The translations under genes and the position numbers were made by a program. DNA of 41,739 nucleotides from Camelimonas fluminis (GTDB lineage: Bacteria; Pseudomonadota; Alphaproteobacteria; Rhizobiales; Beijerinckiaceae). Of this stretch, positions 6,994-16,052 are shown one piece after another; the stretch's first letter is position 1, and each line of letters starts with the position of its first letter. The stretch is taken from contig NZ_BNCG01000022.1 in assembly GCF_014656355.1 (NCBI RefSeq), positions 1-41,739 of the forward strand, given 5' to 3'. The notes under the pieces are model-generated. The model worked only from the letters and a program-made list of their open reading frames with translations. It was not told the origin of the DNA and searched no databases.

Positions 6994-7292
6994 GCTTCGC
7001 CGCACTGATTGAAGAGGAAGCCCGGCTGATCATCCTGCGCACGCTCGCGGATCAGCCGGACAATCGCCTGAACAGCTCCCTGCTTCGGGATGACCTCGCC
7101 AACCGCTGGGCCATCAACAAACAGCGCGACTGGGTCCACCTGCAGCTCGACTGGTTGGCCGAGATGGGCGCCGTGAAAGCGACGCGCATCGAGACCGTCG
7201 TGATTGCCGAGCTGACCACGCGCGGGCTTGATCACGTCGAGCGCCGAACCGTCATCCCCGGCGTCAAGAAGCCCAGCCCGGCGGCGGTGTAA
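6990..7292 (+). CDS. Mu gp26-like phage protein
   Basis: A 100-aa protein overlapping DUF2730 by ATGA. It matches the Mu gp26-type family found just before the small terminase: LIILRTLADQPDNRLNSSLL, HLQLDWLAEMGAV, then IAELTTRGLDHVERRTVIPGVKKPSP. The middle looks like a winged-helix fold (hence frequent ArsR-like annotation), but a function has not been established. Likely part of the packaging operon. Confidence 0.85.
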   Translation: MSFAALIEEEARLIILRTLADQPDNRLNSSLLRDDLANRWAINKQRDWVHLQLDWLAEMGAVKATRIETVVIAELTTRGLDHVERRTVIPGVKKPSPAAV

Positions 7293-7294
7293 CC

Positions 7295-7855
7295 ATGTCG
7301 CGCGGCCGGCTTTCATCACTCGACCTGATCCCCGAGGAGGGACAGGACGACATCATCTGGGCGATGGGCGAGCTCAACCAGCGCAAGCGCACCCAGGCCG
7401 ACATCCTGTTCGAGCTCAATGACCGCCTTGCGGTGAAGGGCATTGACGGGTTGTCGAAGTCGGCGTTCGGCCGCGCCTCCGTGCGCGCAGCCGTTGCGGC
7501 GCGGAAGATTGCCGAGCGCCGCGCCATGTTTGCCGGCATTGCGCCGCACCTGACCCCGGAGAACGTTGACGACGGCAACCTGATCATCGGCGAGATGATC
7601 AAGACGCTGATCACCGACATCCTGGACGCAGAAGCCGGAGTGATCGCGCCGAAGGGCGCGATGGAGCTTGCCAGCGCCTACGTGAAGGCCATCCAGGGCC
7701 AGTCCATTTCTTCGGACCGCAAGCGCAAGCTTGAAGACGACTTCAAGAAAAAGGCCATCAACGCGGTCGAAAAATTGTCGAACGTGAAGGGCATCACCCA
7801 GGAGACCCGCGAAATGTTCATGCGCGACCTGCTGGGAGTGCGCGGCGATGGCTGA
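7295..7855 (+). CDS. Terminase small subunit (Mu gp27, DUF3486)
   Basis: A 186-aa protein with the DUF3486 signature: GRLSSLDLIPEE at the start, then RKRTQADILFELNDRL and LSKSAFGRASVR, a helix-turn-helix-like region. A helical C-terminal half follows. In Mu, gp27 is the presumed small terminase that recognises the phage end and hands DNA to gp28. Its last eight bases overlap the large subunit gene. Confidence 0.9.
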   Translation: MSRGRLSSLDLIPEEGQDDIIWAMGELNQRKRTQADILFELNDRLAVKGIDGLSKSAFGRASVRAAVAARKIAERRAMFAGIAPHLTPENVDDGNLIIGEMIKTLITDILDAEAGVIAPKGAMELASAYVKAIQGQSISSDRKRKLEDDFKKKAINAVEKLSNVKGITQETREMFMRDLLGVRGDG

Positions 7856-9479
7856 CGTTATCGCCCTGGAGCGGCCGACGCGGGATCAATGGGTCGAACT
7901 CCGGCAAAAGCAGGGCCGGGCCACGTCCCCCAACTGGCGCGAAACGCCGGCGCTGCTTCTGTACCAGCGCGAGATCGCGGCGCAGTGCCAGATCCACGAC
8001 GTTGTCTTCGTCGAGAAGAGCCGCCGCACCGGCGCCACGTGGGGCGCGGCGGCAGACGCCGTGCTGCGCTCCGCCAGCGCCCGGGGCGAAGGCGGCATGG
8101 ACACGCTTTACATGGGCACGTCCCATGACATGGCCAAAGAGTTTATCGACGCGGCGGCCGGCTGGGCCCGGTTGCTGGAGCATGCCTGCTCGGAGGTCGG
8201 CGAGACCCTGTTCGACGACGGTTCCGACGAGGGCATCAAGGCCCTGAAGATCGACTTCGCGTCCGGCTATTCGATCGTCGCCCTGTCCTCCAAACCGCGC
8301 TCGCTGCGCGGCCGTCAGGGCTTCGCGATTCTGGACGAGGCGGCCTTCGTCGACAGCCTGGCCGAGCTGCTCAAGGCGGCGCTGGCGTTCCTGATGTGGG
8401 GCGGCAAGGTGCTGGTGATTTCGACGCACAACGGCGTCGACAATCCGTTCAATCAGACGATCGTCGACATACGCGCCGGCCGGGCAAAGTACGGCCTGAT
8501 CCGCTTTGACCTGGATGAAGCTCTGCGCCAGGGCCTGTTTGAGCGCATGTGCATGGTCAATGCGCACAAGCACGGCGAATGGACCCCCGAGAAAGAGGCG
8601 GACTGGCGCGAGAAACTGATCAACGACTATCGCGACGCGGCCGACGAGGAGCTCTACTGCATCCCGTCGCAGGGCAGCGGCGCATGGTTGCCGGCCCCGC
8701 TGATCGAGGCGCGCATGGCGGATGCGCCAGTGCTTCGCCTATCGTTTCCCGAAAGCTTCGCCATGCAGCCGGAGGCGCAGCGGCGCGGCGAGGTCGACCG
8801 CTGGATCGAAACCGAACTGATCCCGGTCATGGAGGCGACGCTCGATCGCAACCTGATGAGCGGCTTTGGCATGGACGTCGGCCGCAAGCGCGACCTGACC
8901 GTGATGTGCCCGATGCAGATCACGCGCATGATGCGCCGCGTGGTCCCGTTCATGGTCGAACTGGAGCGCGTGCCGTTCCAGCAGCAGGAGCAGATTCGCG
9001 ACGCACTGGTGTCACGCCTGCCGCGTTTCATCGGCGGCCGGACCGACGCCACCGGCATCGGAGCTTCCCTGGCGGAGAGCGGCGCGCAGAAGTTCGGCCA
9101 CGTGATGGTCGAGGTGAAATTCTCGACCGAATGGTATCGGACGGAGATGCCGCCGGTTAAGGCCGCGTTCGAAGACGACGCTATCTCGATCCCCCGCGAT
9201 GCCGAGGTCGGCGCCGATATGCGCGCCTTCAAGGTGATCCGGGGTATCGCGACCCTGCCGGACCTGCGGGTCAAGACATCGACTGGCGGCGTTCGGCACG
9301 GCGACGCCGGCGTTGCCATCGTTCTGGCCTATTCCGCCTGCCGACAGCCTTTCCAGCAGTACGAATACACGCCGGCGTCGCCGGCGGTGCGCGATCCCGG
9401 CCGGGTCGGCTGGCGCCAGGAATGGGCGATGGAACGCGACGTGATGCTGCCATCGCGGCAGGACGGAGGTTTGTGGTGA
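7848..9479 (+). CDS. Terminase large subunit (Mu gp28)
   Basis: A 543-aa DNA-packaging motor. The ATPase domain has a Walker A-like VEKSRRTGATW (55-65) and a Walker B GFAILDEAAF (158-167), with the coupling motif ISTHNG at 191-196. The C-terminal RNase H-like nuclease shows GMDVGRKRDLTV (Asp343), TDATGIG (Asp400) and HGDAGVA (Asp486), the three acidic metal ligands. In Mu-like phages it packages headfuls starting from host DNA beside the left end. Length and motif order are normal, so the enzyme looks intact. Confidence 0.95.
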   Translation: MADVIALERPTRDQWVELRQKQGRATSPNWRETPALLLYQREIAAQCQIHDVVFVEKSRRTGATWGAAADAVLRSASARGEGGMDTLYMGTSHDMAKEFIDAAAGWARLLEHACSEVGETLFDDGSDEGIKALKIDFASGYSIVALSSKPRSLRGRQGFAILDEAAFVDSLAELLKAALAFLMWGGKVLVISTHNGVDNPFNQTIVDIRAGRAKYGLIRFDLDEALRQGLFERMCMVNAHKHGEWTPEKEADWREKLINDYRDAADEELYCIPSQGSGAWLPAPLIEARMADAPVLRLSFPESFAMQPEAQRRGEVDRWIETELIPVMEATLDRNLMSGFGMDVGRKRDLTVMCPMQITRMMRRVVPFMVELERVPFQQQEQIRDALVSRLPRFIGGRTDATGIGASLAESGAQKFGHVMVEVKFSTEWYRTEMPPVKAAFEDDAISIPRDAEVGADMRAFKVIRGIATLPDLRVKTSTGGVRHGDAGVAIVLAYSACRQPFQQYEYTPASPAVRDPGRVGWRQEWAMERDVMLPSRQDGGLW

Positions 9480-9488
9480 GGGCTGACC

Positions 9489-11108
9489 ATGGCTGATGAG
9501 ACCTTTTCGCCGATCCTAGGCCCGGACGGCCGGCGCATTCGCAAACAGGCGCTGACGCGCACCGAGGCGGATCCGGCCATCACCGGGATCCCGCACACCT
9601 TCGACGAGAGCATCGCTTCTGGCCTGACGCCGGGCGCGCTGGCGCGCACGCTGCGCGCCGCCGCCGACGGCGACATGCATGATTTTCTGACGCTCGCCGA
9701 GGAGATGGAGGAGCGCGAGCCACACTACCGCTATGTGCTGGAGACGCGAAAGAACGGCGTGACCTCGCTCGACGTCCGGGTTGACCCGGCCTCCGACGAC
9801 GGCCGCGACGTCGAGATCGCCGATTTTGTGCGGGAGGAGATCGTCGAGACCCCGCAGTTCCAGACGCTGGCAGACATGCTCGCGGATGGTCTGGCCAAGG
9901 GTTTCTCGGCCGTCGAGATCGAGTGGGACATTGGAGCCCGCTGGCTACCGGTCGCATATGAATGGCGCGACCCGCGCCTGTTCCAGTTCGACCGCGCAAC
10001 CCGCAAGGAACTGCGCTTGCGAGCGCGGGGTGAGCCGGACGGCCGGCCGCTGACGTGGCTCAAATGGCTGGTTCACGTGCCGCTGCTCAAGATGGGCATT
10101 CCGGCGCGCAACGGTCTTGCCCGCGTCGCCGTCTGGGCCTTCATGTTCAAATCGTTTTCGCTGCGTGACTGGGCGCAGTTTCTGGAGGTTTACGGCCACC
10201 CGCTGCGCGTAGGTAAATTTGGCCCGGGGGCAAGCGAGGAAGACAAGCGGGTATTGCTCCGGGCGGTGCGTCAGCTCGGCCGCGACGCCGGGGCCATGAT
10301 CCCCGAGGCCATGACGATTGACCTGCTGGAGGCGAAGGGCTTCAGCGACAAACCTTTCGAGGGTCACGCCAAGTTTTTCGACGAGCAGATGTCCAAGCTG
10401 ATCATCGGCAAGCCCGGCGACGGCGTGGCCTCGTCCCGCGCCGGCGAGGAGGTGCTGGACAAGGTCCGCATCGACATCAAGCGCTCCGACGCCCGTGACA
10501 TGATGCTGACGCTCGCGCAGCAGCTGATCCGGCCCGTCATCGACATCAACTTCGGGCCGCAGAAAAAATACCCCAAGGTTCATCTGCCAGTGCCGGACCG
10601 CAAGGATCTGGCTGTCTGGTCCGACGCCGTCGCCAAGATGGTGGATCGCGGCCTTGAAGTTGAGCAGAGCCAGGTGTTCGACGCCTTCGGGCTGAAGGAG
10701 CCAGCCAAGGGCGCAAAGCTGCTGACCGTTACGACCAGCCAGGGCGCCAACGCGCCGCGCCCACCGCCGCAGACGCCGGCCGAGCGCGCCTCGGCGCTGC
10801 CGGCTCAACCCTGGCGGCTCGATCCGCGTGTCTGCCAGACGTGCGGCCCGGCGCGACTGGCGGCGGACGGCGGCGGTGATGAGGACGAGGTGGACCGTCT
10901 CGTCCAGCAGTTTGCGAGCCAGTGGCAGGATGACATGGAGCCGGTGCTCGCCGCGATCCGCTCCGCTTCCGAACAGGCGTCCAGCTATGAGGAGTTTTTG
11001 TCGGCGCTGGACGGTCTCGCCGCCGATCTGCCGGTGGATCGCCTGGCCTATCACCTCGGCGCCACGCAGCTGATCGGGCGCATTCGCGGCGAGGCAGGTC
11101 AGGATTGA
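9489..11108 (+). CDS. Portal protein (Mu gp29, DUF935)
   Basis: A 539-aa DUF935 portal, the dodecameric ring through which DNA enters the head. Recognised stretches include EEMEEREPHYRYVLETRKN, KGFSAVEIEWDI, WLKWLVHVP and MMLTLAQQLIRPVIDINFG. The last 100 residues are an extension containing CQTCG and an acidic segment before a helical end. It follows the terminase by nine bases. A 122-bp gap to gpF holds only short frames. Confidence 0.93.
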   Translation: MADETFSPILGPDGRRIRKQALTRTEADPAITGIPHTFDESIASGLTPGALARTLRAAADGDMHDFLTLAEEMEEREPHYRYVLETRKNGVTSLDVRVDPASDDGRDVEIADFVREEIVETPQFQTLADMLADGLAKGFSAVEIEWDIGARWLPVAYEWRDPRLFQFDRATRKELRLRARGEPDGRPLTWLKWLVHVPLLKMGIPARNGLARVAVWAFMFKSFSLRDWAQFLEVYGHPLRVGKFGPGASEEDKRVLLRAVRQLGRDAGAMIPEAMTIDLLEAKGFSDKPFEGHAKFFDEQMSKLIIGKPGDGVASSRAGEEVLDKVRIDIKRSDARDMMLTLAQQLIRPVIDINFGPQKKYPKVHLPVPDRKDLAVWSDAVAKMVDRGLEVEQSQVFDAFGLKEPAKGAKLLTVTTSQGANAPRPPPQTPAERASALPAQPWRLDPRVCQTCGPARLAADGGGDEDEVDRLVQQFASQWQDDMEPVLAAIRSASEQASSYEEFLSALDGLAADLPVDRLAYHLGATQLIGRIRGEAGQD

Positions 11109-11230
11109 TCGCAGGATCAAAATTAAACGGGTTTCTAACGCCGTCTGCCGGGGTCGGGGTCACAATGCGGCCGGAACTGGCTCGCGGCCTTTCATGCCGC
11201 CTGGCGGCGCTATGAGGCGGGGCGGATAGA

Positions 11231-12415
11231 ATGGCCGATGAACTGTTCAAAACCGCGCCGAAAGAGGTGGTCGACTATTTCGACCGGCGCGCGTCGCGCC
11301 CCACCGCGCGCTGGGATGAGCTGGCTCCGCGCGAGCACGCCCTGGCGTTTACTGCCGCCCGCACCGCCGGCTTTGACGTCATCGACGATCTGCGCGCCGC
11401 AACCCGCGCGGCCGTGGTCGATCGCATGCCGTGGGAGGATTTCCGCCGCCAGCTGGAGCCGGCATTGAAGGCGAAGGGCTGGTGGGGCCGTCAGGAGGTC
11501 GTGGATCCGCGCACCGGCGAGATCGCCCGGGTCACGTTGGGATCGCCCGGCCGCCTGCAGCTGATCTACGACGCCAACATCCGATCGGCCGAGGCGGCCG
11601 GCGACTGGATCCGCATCCAGCGCGTCAAGGATGTGCTGCCCTATCTGGAGTACATGACGTCGACGGCCGAGCGGAAGCGGCCGCTGCACCTGACGTGGGT
11701 CGGAACCACGCTGCCTGTCGACGACAGCTGGTGGGCGACGCACTATCCTCCGAACGGCTGGCGTTGCCAGTGCCGGGTGCGATCGCGGGCGGCGCCGCGT
11801 GATGACGCCAGCACCAAGCGGCCGCCTCTGGATCTGCGCACCGTGGTCAACAAGACGACGGGCGAAAAGCGCCAGGTGCCCGCCGGCATTGATCCGGGCT
11901 GGGAGCACAACCCTGGCATGGTGCGCGAGCAGATGACCGGCAAACGCCTCGCCGAGCGCCTCGATCGCATGTCGACGCCGTCGCGCACAGAAGCCGTCAA
12001 GCGCCTGCGCAAGGATCCGGTGCATGATTTCGTGGTGCGCAACGAGGGCGGGTTTGATCCGGCGCGGCCGCGCGATCCAGACCAGCAGGATCTGGGGCGG
12101 TTGCGCTGGCCGGTGGCGACGCTGCCGGACCGCATGGCGGCGCAGCTGGGCACGGAAAGCCGCACGGTGTCCCTGACCGTCGCCGACGCCGCCAAGATTG
12201 CGACCAAGCATGGCCTGACGCCGGCGCAGTTCGGGGAGCTCGATGCGCTGCTGGAGACGCCGGAGCGCGTCGAGCTCGGCGACAATGGCAAGCTGATGGT
12301 CGAGGGACGCATCGCCGGCAAGCTGCGCCGCGCCATCATCAAGTTGACGTCGCTCGGCGAGCTGCTGCTCAACAGCTACCATTATCGACAGGACGGAAGG
12401 AAAAGGGGGGATTAG
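11231..12415 (+). CDS. Minor head protein gpF with C-terminal PBECR-like nuclease domain
   Basis: A 394-aa protein. Residues 1-190 are the Mu F/SPP1 gp7-type head morphogenesis domain, ending in the hallmark HYPPNGWRCQCRV (171-183, Cys179 and Cys181). Residues about 312-387 (TVADAAKIATKHGLTPAQF, then GKLRRAIIKLTSLGELLLNS) look like a phage Barnase-EndoU-ColicinE5/D-RelE-like nuclease (PBECR) domain, a fusion known in this family. The C-terminal SYHY may carry the conserved Ser/His pair. The nuclease assignment is motif-level only. Such a protein might be injected or act during maturation (inference). Confidence 0.88.
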   Translation: MADELFKTAPKEVVDYFDRRASRPTARWDELAPREHALAFTAARTAGFDVIDDLRAATRAAVVDRMPWEDFRRQLEPALKAKGWWGRQEVVDPRTGEIARVTLGSPGRLQLIYDANIRSAEAAGDWIRIQRVKDVLPYLEYMTSTAERKRPLHLTWVGTTLPVDDSWWATHYPPNGWRCQCRVRSRAAPRDDASTKRPPLDLRTVVNKTTGEKRQVPAGIDPGWEHNPGMVREQMTGKRLAERLDRMSTPSRTEAVKRLRKDPVHDFVVRNEGGFDPARPRDPDQQDLGRLRWPVATLPDRMAAQLGTESRTVSLTVADAAKIATKHGLTPAQFGELDALLETPERVELGDNGKLMVEGRIAGKLRRAIIKLTSLGELLLNSYHYRQDGRKRGD

Positions 12416-12511
12416 CGGTCGGAGGGAGGCCGGTCCCTCGCGTCATATAGACGGCTTAGCGTGGCTCGACCGCTGAAGCCATGATAACACAATATCTGTC
12501 CTCCCTGAAAT

Positions 12512-12537
12512 GCCCCTGACACGCGTCAGGGGCTTTT
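12512..12537 (+). terminator. Rho-independent terminator, copy 2 of shared hairpin
   Basis: A perfect 9-bp stem (GCCCCTGAC and GTCAGGGGC) with loop ACGC at 12512-12533 and four T residues. It differs by one base from copy 1, and lies between gpF and the protease gene. The 151-bp gap also contains an AT-richer stretch (GATAACACAATATCTG, 12483-12498) that could hold a promoter, but I cannot identify one firmly. Confidence 0.88.
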
Positions 12538-12566
12538 GCGTTTATGGGCCCAGGCATGGTGCGGCC

Positions 12567-13559
12567 ATGAGCAAATCCCGCCCCATCATTGCCTGCCTTT
12601 CCTCGTCCGGCGTCTCCATGGACGCCGTGGCGTTTGAGGTTGCGCTTGCCGCCGCCGGCGATGGCGAGGACGCGCTGCCCGAGTGGATCCAGCTGACGCC
12701 GCGTGGCCGGGTCAACACCCGCGATGGACGCGCCTTCAGCTTTAACCCCGAGGGCCTGGCCGCCGCGTGGCAGGCGGATGTGATCAAGCGCCTGCCGATC
12801 GATTTCGAGCACGAAGGTGAATACGTCCTGACGCTCGGCTCAAAGCCGGCCCGGGCGTGGATCATCGAGCTCGCGGCTCGGCCCGAAGGCCTGTTTGGCA
12901 AGATCGAGTGGGGCGATGACGGAGCTTCGGCTCTGCGCGCCAGGCACTACCGCTACATCTCTCCGACCATCTGGCTTGATCCTGACGGCGTCGGAGCGCG
13001 GCAGATCAAGGGCGCGTCCCTGGTCAAGTCTCCCGCGCTGGGCATGCCGGCGCTGGCGTCCACCCAACCTCCGGAGAAGACCATGAATGTTATCGCGCTG
13101 CTGGCCGCCCTCGGGCTGTCGGCCACTGCGACCGAAACCGAAGCGCTTGCCGCCATTTCCGCCCAGCGTGTCGACCTGACCCAGTACGTCCCAAAGGCGC
13201 AGCATGACCAGACGGTCGCCGCTCTGGGCGCTGCGCAGGCCGATATCGCCCAACGCGACGCGGATGCGCTCACGGCGCGCTGCACCGCCCTGGTTGATGG
13301 CGCGATCAAAGACGGCCGCCTGGTCCCGGCCGCGCGCGAACAGTATCTGGCGCTCGCCAGCGCCAGTTACGACGCCACCAAGGCCGCGATTGAGGCGATG
13401 CCGGTGATCGCGCCCAAAACCAGCGGCGAAGGCCAGGCGGGCGATCCGGATCCGGCGCAGCTCGGCGGCCAGCTCACCGACGCCGAGCGCGCCGTTACCC
13501 GCAACATGGGCCTCTCCGATGAGGCTTACCTCGCGGCGCGCGGCGCCAGCGCGGCCTGA
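12567..13559 (+). CDS. Head maturation protease/scaffold (Mu gpI-like)
   Basis: A 330-aa protein with the Mu_I_protease domain in its first 170 residues (PEWIQLTPRGRVNTRDGR, LPIDFEHEGEYV, ARHYRYISPTIWLD, IKGASLVKSPALG). It is followed by an Ala-rich helical scaffold segment. In Mu the I protein is cleaved, and an internal start makes the scaffold Z. An internal ATG at 13083 (MNVIALLAALGLS) preceded by GGAG at 13074-13077 is a candidate start for such a scaffold product. ATG 12567 is used because the earlier in-frame start lies within the terminator hairpin. Confidence 0.92.
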   Translation: MSKSRPIIACLSSSGVSMDAVAFEVALAAAGDGEDALPEWIQLTPRGRVNTRDGRAFSFNPEGLAAAWQADVIKRLPIDFEHEGEYVLTLGSKPARAWIIELAARPEGLFGKIEWGDDGASALRARHYRYISPTIWLDPDGVGARQIKGASLVKSPALGMPALASTQPPEKTMNVIALLAALGLSATATETEALAAISAQRVDLTQYVPKAQHDQTVAALGAAQADIAQRDADALTARCTALVDGAIKDGRLVPAAREQYLALASASYDATKAAIEAMPVIAPKTSGEGQAGDPDPAQLGGQLTDAERAVTRNMGLSDEAYLAARGASAA

Positions 13560-13574
13560 TCAGGAGGCATTTAA

Positions 13575-13979
13575 ATGCCGTTGAACGCCCCCCGAGACAC
13601 CATTGAGCGTGGCCGCGATCTGCTGGTGCTGCGCGTCGCTGCTGGCGCGAAAATCCACGCCGGCGCACTGGTCGCGCTCAACGCGACCGGCTTTGCGGTC
13701 CCAGGTGCGCTGTCCGCGACGCTGAGGGCCGCTGGCCGCGCCGAGCAGAGCATCGACAACACCGGCGGCGCCGATGGCGCTGTCAGCGTGACCGTCAAGC
13801 GGGGCGCGTTCCGCTTCAGCAACCATGGCGCCGATGCTGTCGATCAGAGCAGCATCCTTGGCGATTGCTACATCGTCGATGACGCGACGATCGCCAAGAC
13901 CCACGCCGGCAACACCCGTTCCCGCGCCGGCAAGGTGCTCGACGTGGACGTCACTGGCGTCTGGGTCGAGATCGTCTGA
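13575..13979 (+). CDS. Probable head decoration/cement protein
   Basis: A 134-aa beta-rich protein between the protease/scaffold and the major capsid genes, the usual slot for a capsid decoration protein in Mu-like phages. It has a perfect AGGAGG at 13562-13567. Sequence features such as LLVLRVAAGAKIHAGALVAL and a repeated small-residue pattern fit the DUF2190/decoration style of beta-tulip folds, but I do not see a decisive motif. Strong ribosome binding agrees with high expression. Confidence 0.7.
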   Translation: MPLNAPRDTIERGRDLLVLRVAAGAKIHAGALVALNATGFAVPGALSATLRAAGRAEQSIDNTGGADGAVSVTVKRGAFRFSNHGADAVDQSSILGDCYIVDDATIAKTHAGNTRSRAGKVLDVDVTGVWVEIV

Positions 13980-13999
13980 CGCGCAGCAAGGATCCCGAC

Positions 14000-14893
14000 A
14001 TGGACATCACTTCGAGCAATCTGCGGATCCTCACGACGGGGTTCCGGGCGAACTTTGCGACAGGCCTCGGGGCTGTTGCGCCCATGTGGCAGCGCTTTGC
14101 CACTCGCGTGCCATCCACCACGTCCGACGAACTGTATCCCTGGCTCAACCAGATCCCTGGCATGCGCAAGTGGGTCGGCGAGCGACAGCTGAACAACGTC
14201 AAGACCGACGCCTATCGCCTTGTCAACGAGGACTGGGAAGACACGGTCACCGTTGCCCGCAACGCGATCGAGGACGACAAATACGGCGTCTTCGCCCCGC
14301 TGATGAGCATGCTGGGCGATGCGGCCGGGCGTCAGCCCGACGAACTGATCTTCGGCCTGATCCCGAAGGGCTTCTCGACAAACTGCTTCGACGGACAGTT
14401 TTTCTTCGACACCGACCATCCGGTGATCGCGGCTGACGGCACGACGGGCACTGTGTCGAACATGCAGGCTGGCGCCGGAAATCCGTGGTTCCTGCTCGAC
14501 ACCACAAAGAGCCTCAAGCCGTTCATCTTCCAGGACCGCAAGGCTCCAAGGTTCGATGCGCTCGACAACCCTGATGATCCGAACGTGTTCATGCGCAAGG
14601 AGTTCATCTACGGCGCCGACGCGCGGAACACGGGTGGTTTTGGCTTCTGGCAGACGGCGTTTGGCTCAAAGGCGGCGCTCGATGCGGCGAACTTCGGCGC
14701 AGCGTTCACGGCCATGACATCGCTGAGGCGGGACTACGGCGCGCCGCTGGCGATCACGCCGGATGTCTTGCTCGTTGGCCCGAGCAACCGTGCGGCGGGC
14801 GAAGCCATCGTCAAGAAGGCCAACCTCGCTGGCGGCGAATCCAATCTGGACTACGGCCGCGTGGAGCTCGTCGTCGCCCCCTGGCTGATCTGA
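14000..14893 (+). CDS. Major capsid protein (Mu gpT)
   Basis: A 297-aa HK97-fold major head protein of the Mu gpT family. Diagnostic stretches are the MDITSSNLRILTTGFRANF start, YPWLNQIPGMRKWVGERQLN, DGQFFFDTDHPV and ITPDVLLVGPSNRAAGEAIV. No N-terminal scaffold or prodomain is fused, as expected with a separate protease/scaffold gene. A compact hairpin lies just downstream (14926-14943), as is common after capsid genes. Confidence 0.96.
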   Translation: MDITSSNLRILTTGFRANFATGLGAVAPMWQRFATRVPSTTSDELYPWLNQIPGMRKWVGERQLNNVKTDAYRLVNEDWEDTVTVARNAIEDDKYGVFAPLMSMLGDAAGRQPDELIFGLIPKGFSTNCFDGQFFFDTDHPVIAADGTTGTVSNMQAGAGNPWFLLDTTKSLKPFIFQDRKAPRFDALDNPDDPNVFMRKEFIYGADARNTGGFGFWQTAFGSKAALDAANFGAAFTAMTSLRRDYGAPLAITPDVLLVGPSNRAAGEAIVKKANLAGGESNLDYGRVELVVAPWLI

Positions 14894-14925
14894 CGCCGGC
14901 CTGTCACGCCGCCTGACCTGACACA

Positions 14926-14943
14926 CCCGGGCTCGCGCCCGGG
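14926..14943 (+). other. Hairpin after the major capsid gene
   Basis: A perfect 7-bp stem CCCGGGC/GCCCGGG with a TCGC loop and no T-run. It might stabilise the capsid mRNA 3' end or attenuate transcription to downstream genes; the sequence alone does not decide. Confidence 0.5.
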
Positions 14944-14961
14944 CTGAACCGGAGAATCCTC

Positions 14962-15522
14962 ATGGCCGCGAAAGCCCCCCGCAATGACGCAAAAACCAAA
15001 GCGCCGGCTGACGCGCCGGTGGCAGCGCCGAGCGAAGCCACCGCAGCTGCCGGTGAAACGTCCACCGCCGAAGCCGGCTCCAGCCCAGCCGGAGAAGCCG
15101 TAAGCCAGGGAGCCGTTGCGCCGGCTGGCAGCGGTCCTGCTGCGCCCGGGCCAGACGCAGGCGACGGCCCGCAGGGCGCTGCCGACGATGCGGCGGACAC
15201 TGCAGGTTCCGGGCGCTCCCAGCTGACGGGCGCCACGCTGTTTCTCGGCGACCGGCCGGGCGACGTGTCGCATTCGGAGCGACGGGGCGGGATCATCCTC
15301 CCGGCGACTTCAGAGGTCACTTTTGTGATTGGAGCCCATCCGGCCCGCCCCATCTGCAGCGTCGCCGCTCCGAACGGTCCCCGGTGGCGCGCCGGCATGC
15401 AGTTCGGACCGGAGGCGGTCAACGTTTCCCGCGCCGAGCTTGGCACGGATCCGGACGCCACGCTGAAGAGCCTGCAGGCCGACCCGCATCTGCGCGTGGG
15501 ACCGCCGATCGACACTGAATAA
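14962..15522 (+). CDS. Mu gp35/HI1506-like phage protein
   Basis: A 186-aa protein. The first 90 residues are low-complexity, rich in Ala, Pro, Gly and Glu and surely disordered. The C-terminal 60 residues (PRWRAGMQFGPEAVNVSRAE, LKSLQADPHLRVGP) match the short conserved domain of Mu gp35/HI1506-type proteins found next to the capsid gene. Function is unknown; position suggests a minor head component. GGAG precedes the ATG. Confidence 0.78.
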   Translation: MAAKAPRNDAKTKAPADAPVAAPSEATAAAGETSTAEAGSSPAGEAVSQGAVAPAGSGPAAPGPDAGDGPQGAADDAADTAGSGRSQLTGATLFLGDRPGDVSHSERRGGIILPATSEVTFVIGAHPARPICSVAAPNGPRWRAGMQFGPEAVNVSRAELGTDPDATLKSLQADPHLRVGPPIDTE

Positions 15523-15556
15523 CCCCCAGCGAGAGGGCTCCGGCTTCGGCCGGTTA

Positions 15557-15585
15557 GGGCGGCGCGGCTCCGGCTGCGCCGTCCC
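15557..15585 (+). other. Intergenic hairpin, possible weak terminator
   Basis: In the 95-bp gap before the gp36-like gene, GGGCGGCGC pairs with GCGCCGTCCC (one bulged base). ATTTTA lies 11 bases further on. It is GC-rich and stable, but the T-run is short and displaced, so termination would be partial at best. Confidence 0.35.
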
Positions 15586-15617
15586 GGACAGGCCCATTTT
15601 ATTCAGGAGCGCGCTCC

Positions 15618-16052
15618 GTGCCTTACGCCACCAGATCAGACATCGAGCAGATCTACGGCGCGCGCCAGTTGCTGACGCTGCTCGCTAAGGACGTCGATCC
15701 GGACGTTGCCGTGGCGCGCGCCATCGCCGCCGCCGAAGCGATGATCAATCCCTATCTGCGCAAGCGCTACCTCGTCCCGCTGCCTGTCATCCCTGGCATT
15801 GTCCAGCAGTGCGCCATTGACATCGCCTGCTGGCAGCTCGCGCCGGCCGCCGACCGCATGTCCGAGCAGATCGAGAAGCGCGCCAAACTGCGGCTCGATT
15901 TTTTGAAGGACGTCGCGGCGGGCAAGGCCGACATCGTGGAGCTTGAGGGTTACCCGGCAATCGGGGATGGCGGCAGCAACGCCCAGTCAGGCTCCGGCGC
16001 AGCATTTTTTGTCGAGGATCGGCGCTATCCGCCGGGCGGAGGCCTGCTGTGA
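15618..16052 (+). CDS. Head-tail joining protein (Mu gp36, DUF1320)
   Basis: A 144-aa DUF1320 protein starting at GTG with AGGAG eight bases upstream. The conserved first two thirds read YATRSDIEQIYGARQLLTL, then AEAMINPYLRKRYLVPLP and CAIDIACWQLAP. Members act at the head-tail connector in Mu-like phages. The C-terminal 30 residues are a Gly/Ser-rich tail. Its stop overlaps the next gene's GTG. Confidence 0.92.
   Translation: MPYATRSDIEQIYGARQLLTLLAKDVDPDVAVARAIAAAEAMINPYLRKRYLVPLPVIPGIVQQCAIDIACWQLAPAADRMSEQIEKRAKLRLDFLKDVAAGKADIVELEGYPAIGDGGSNAQSGSGAAFFVEDRRYPPGGGLL

Noticed and set aside
11109-11230. Short frames between portal and gpF
   Set aside because: Frames of fewer than 40 codons with no good start or family match; treated as non-coding spacer.
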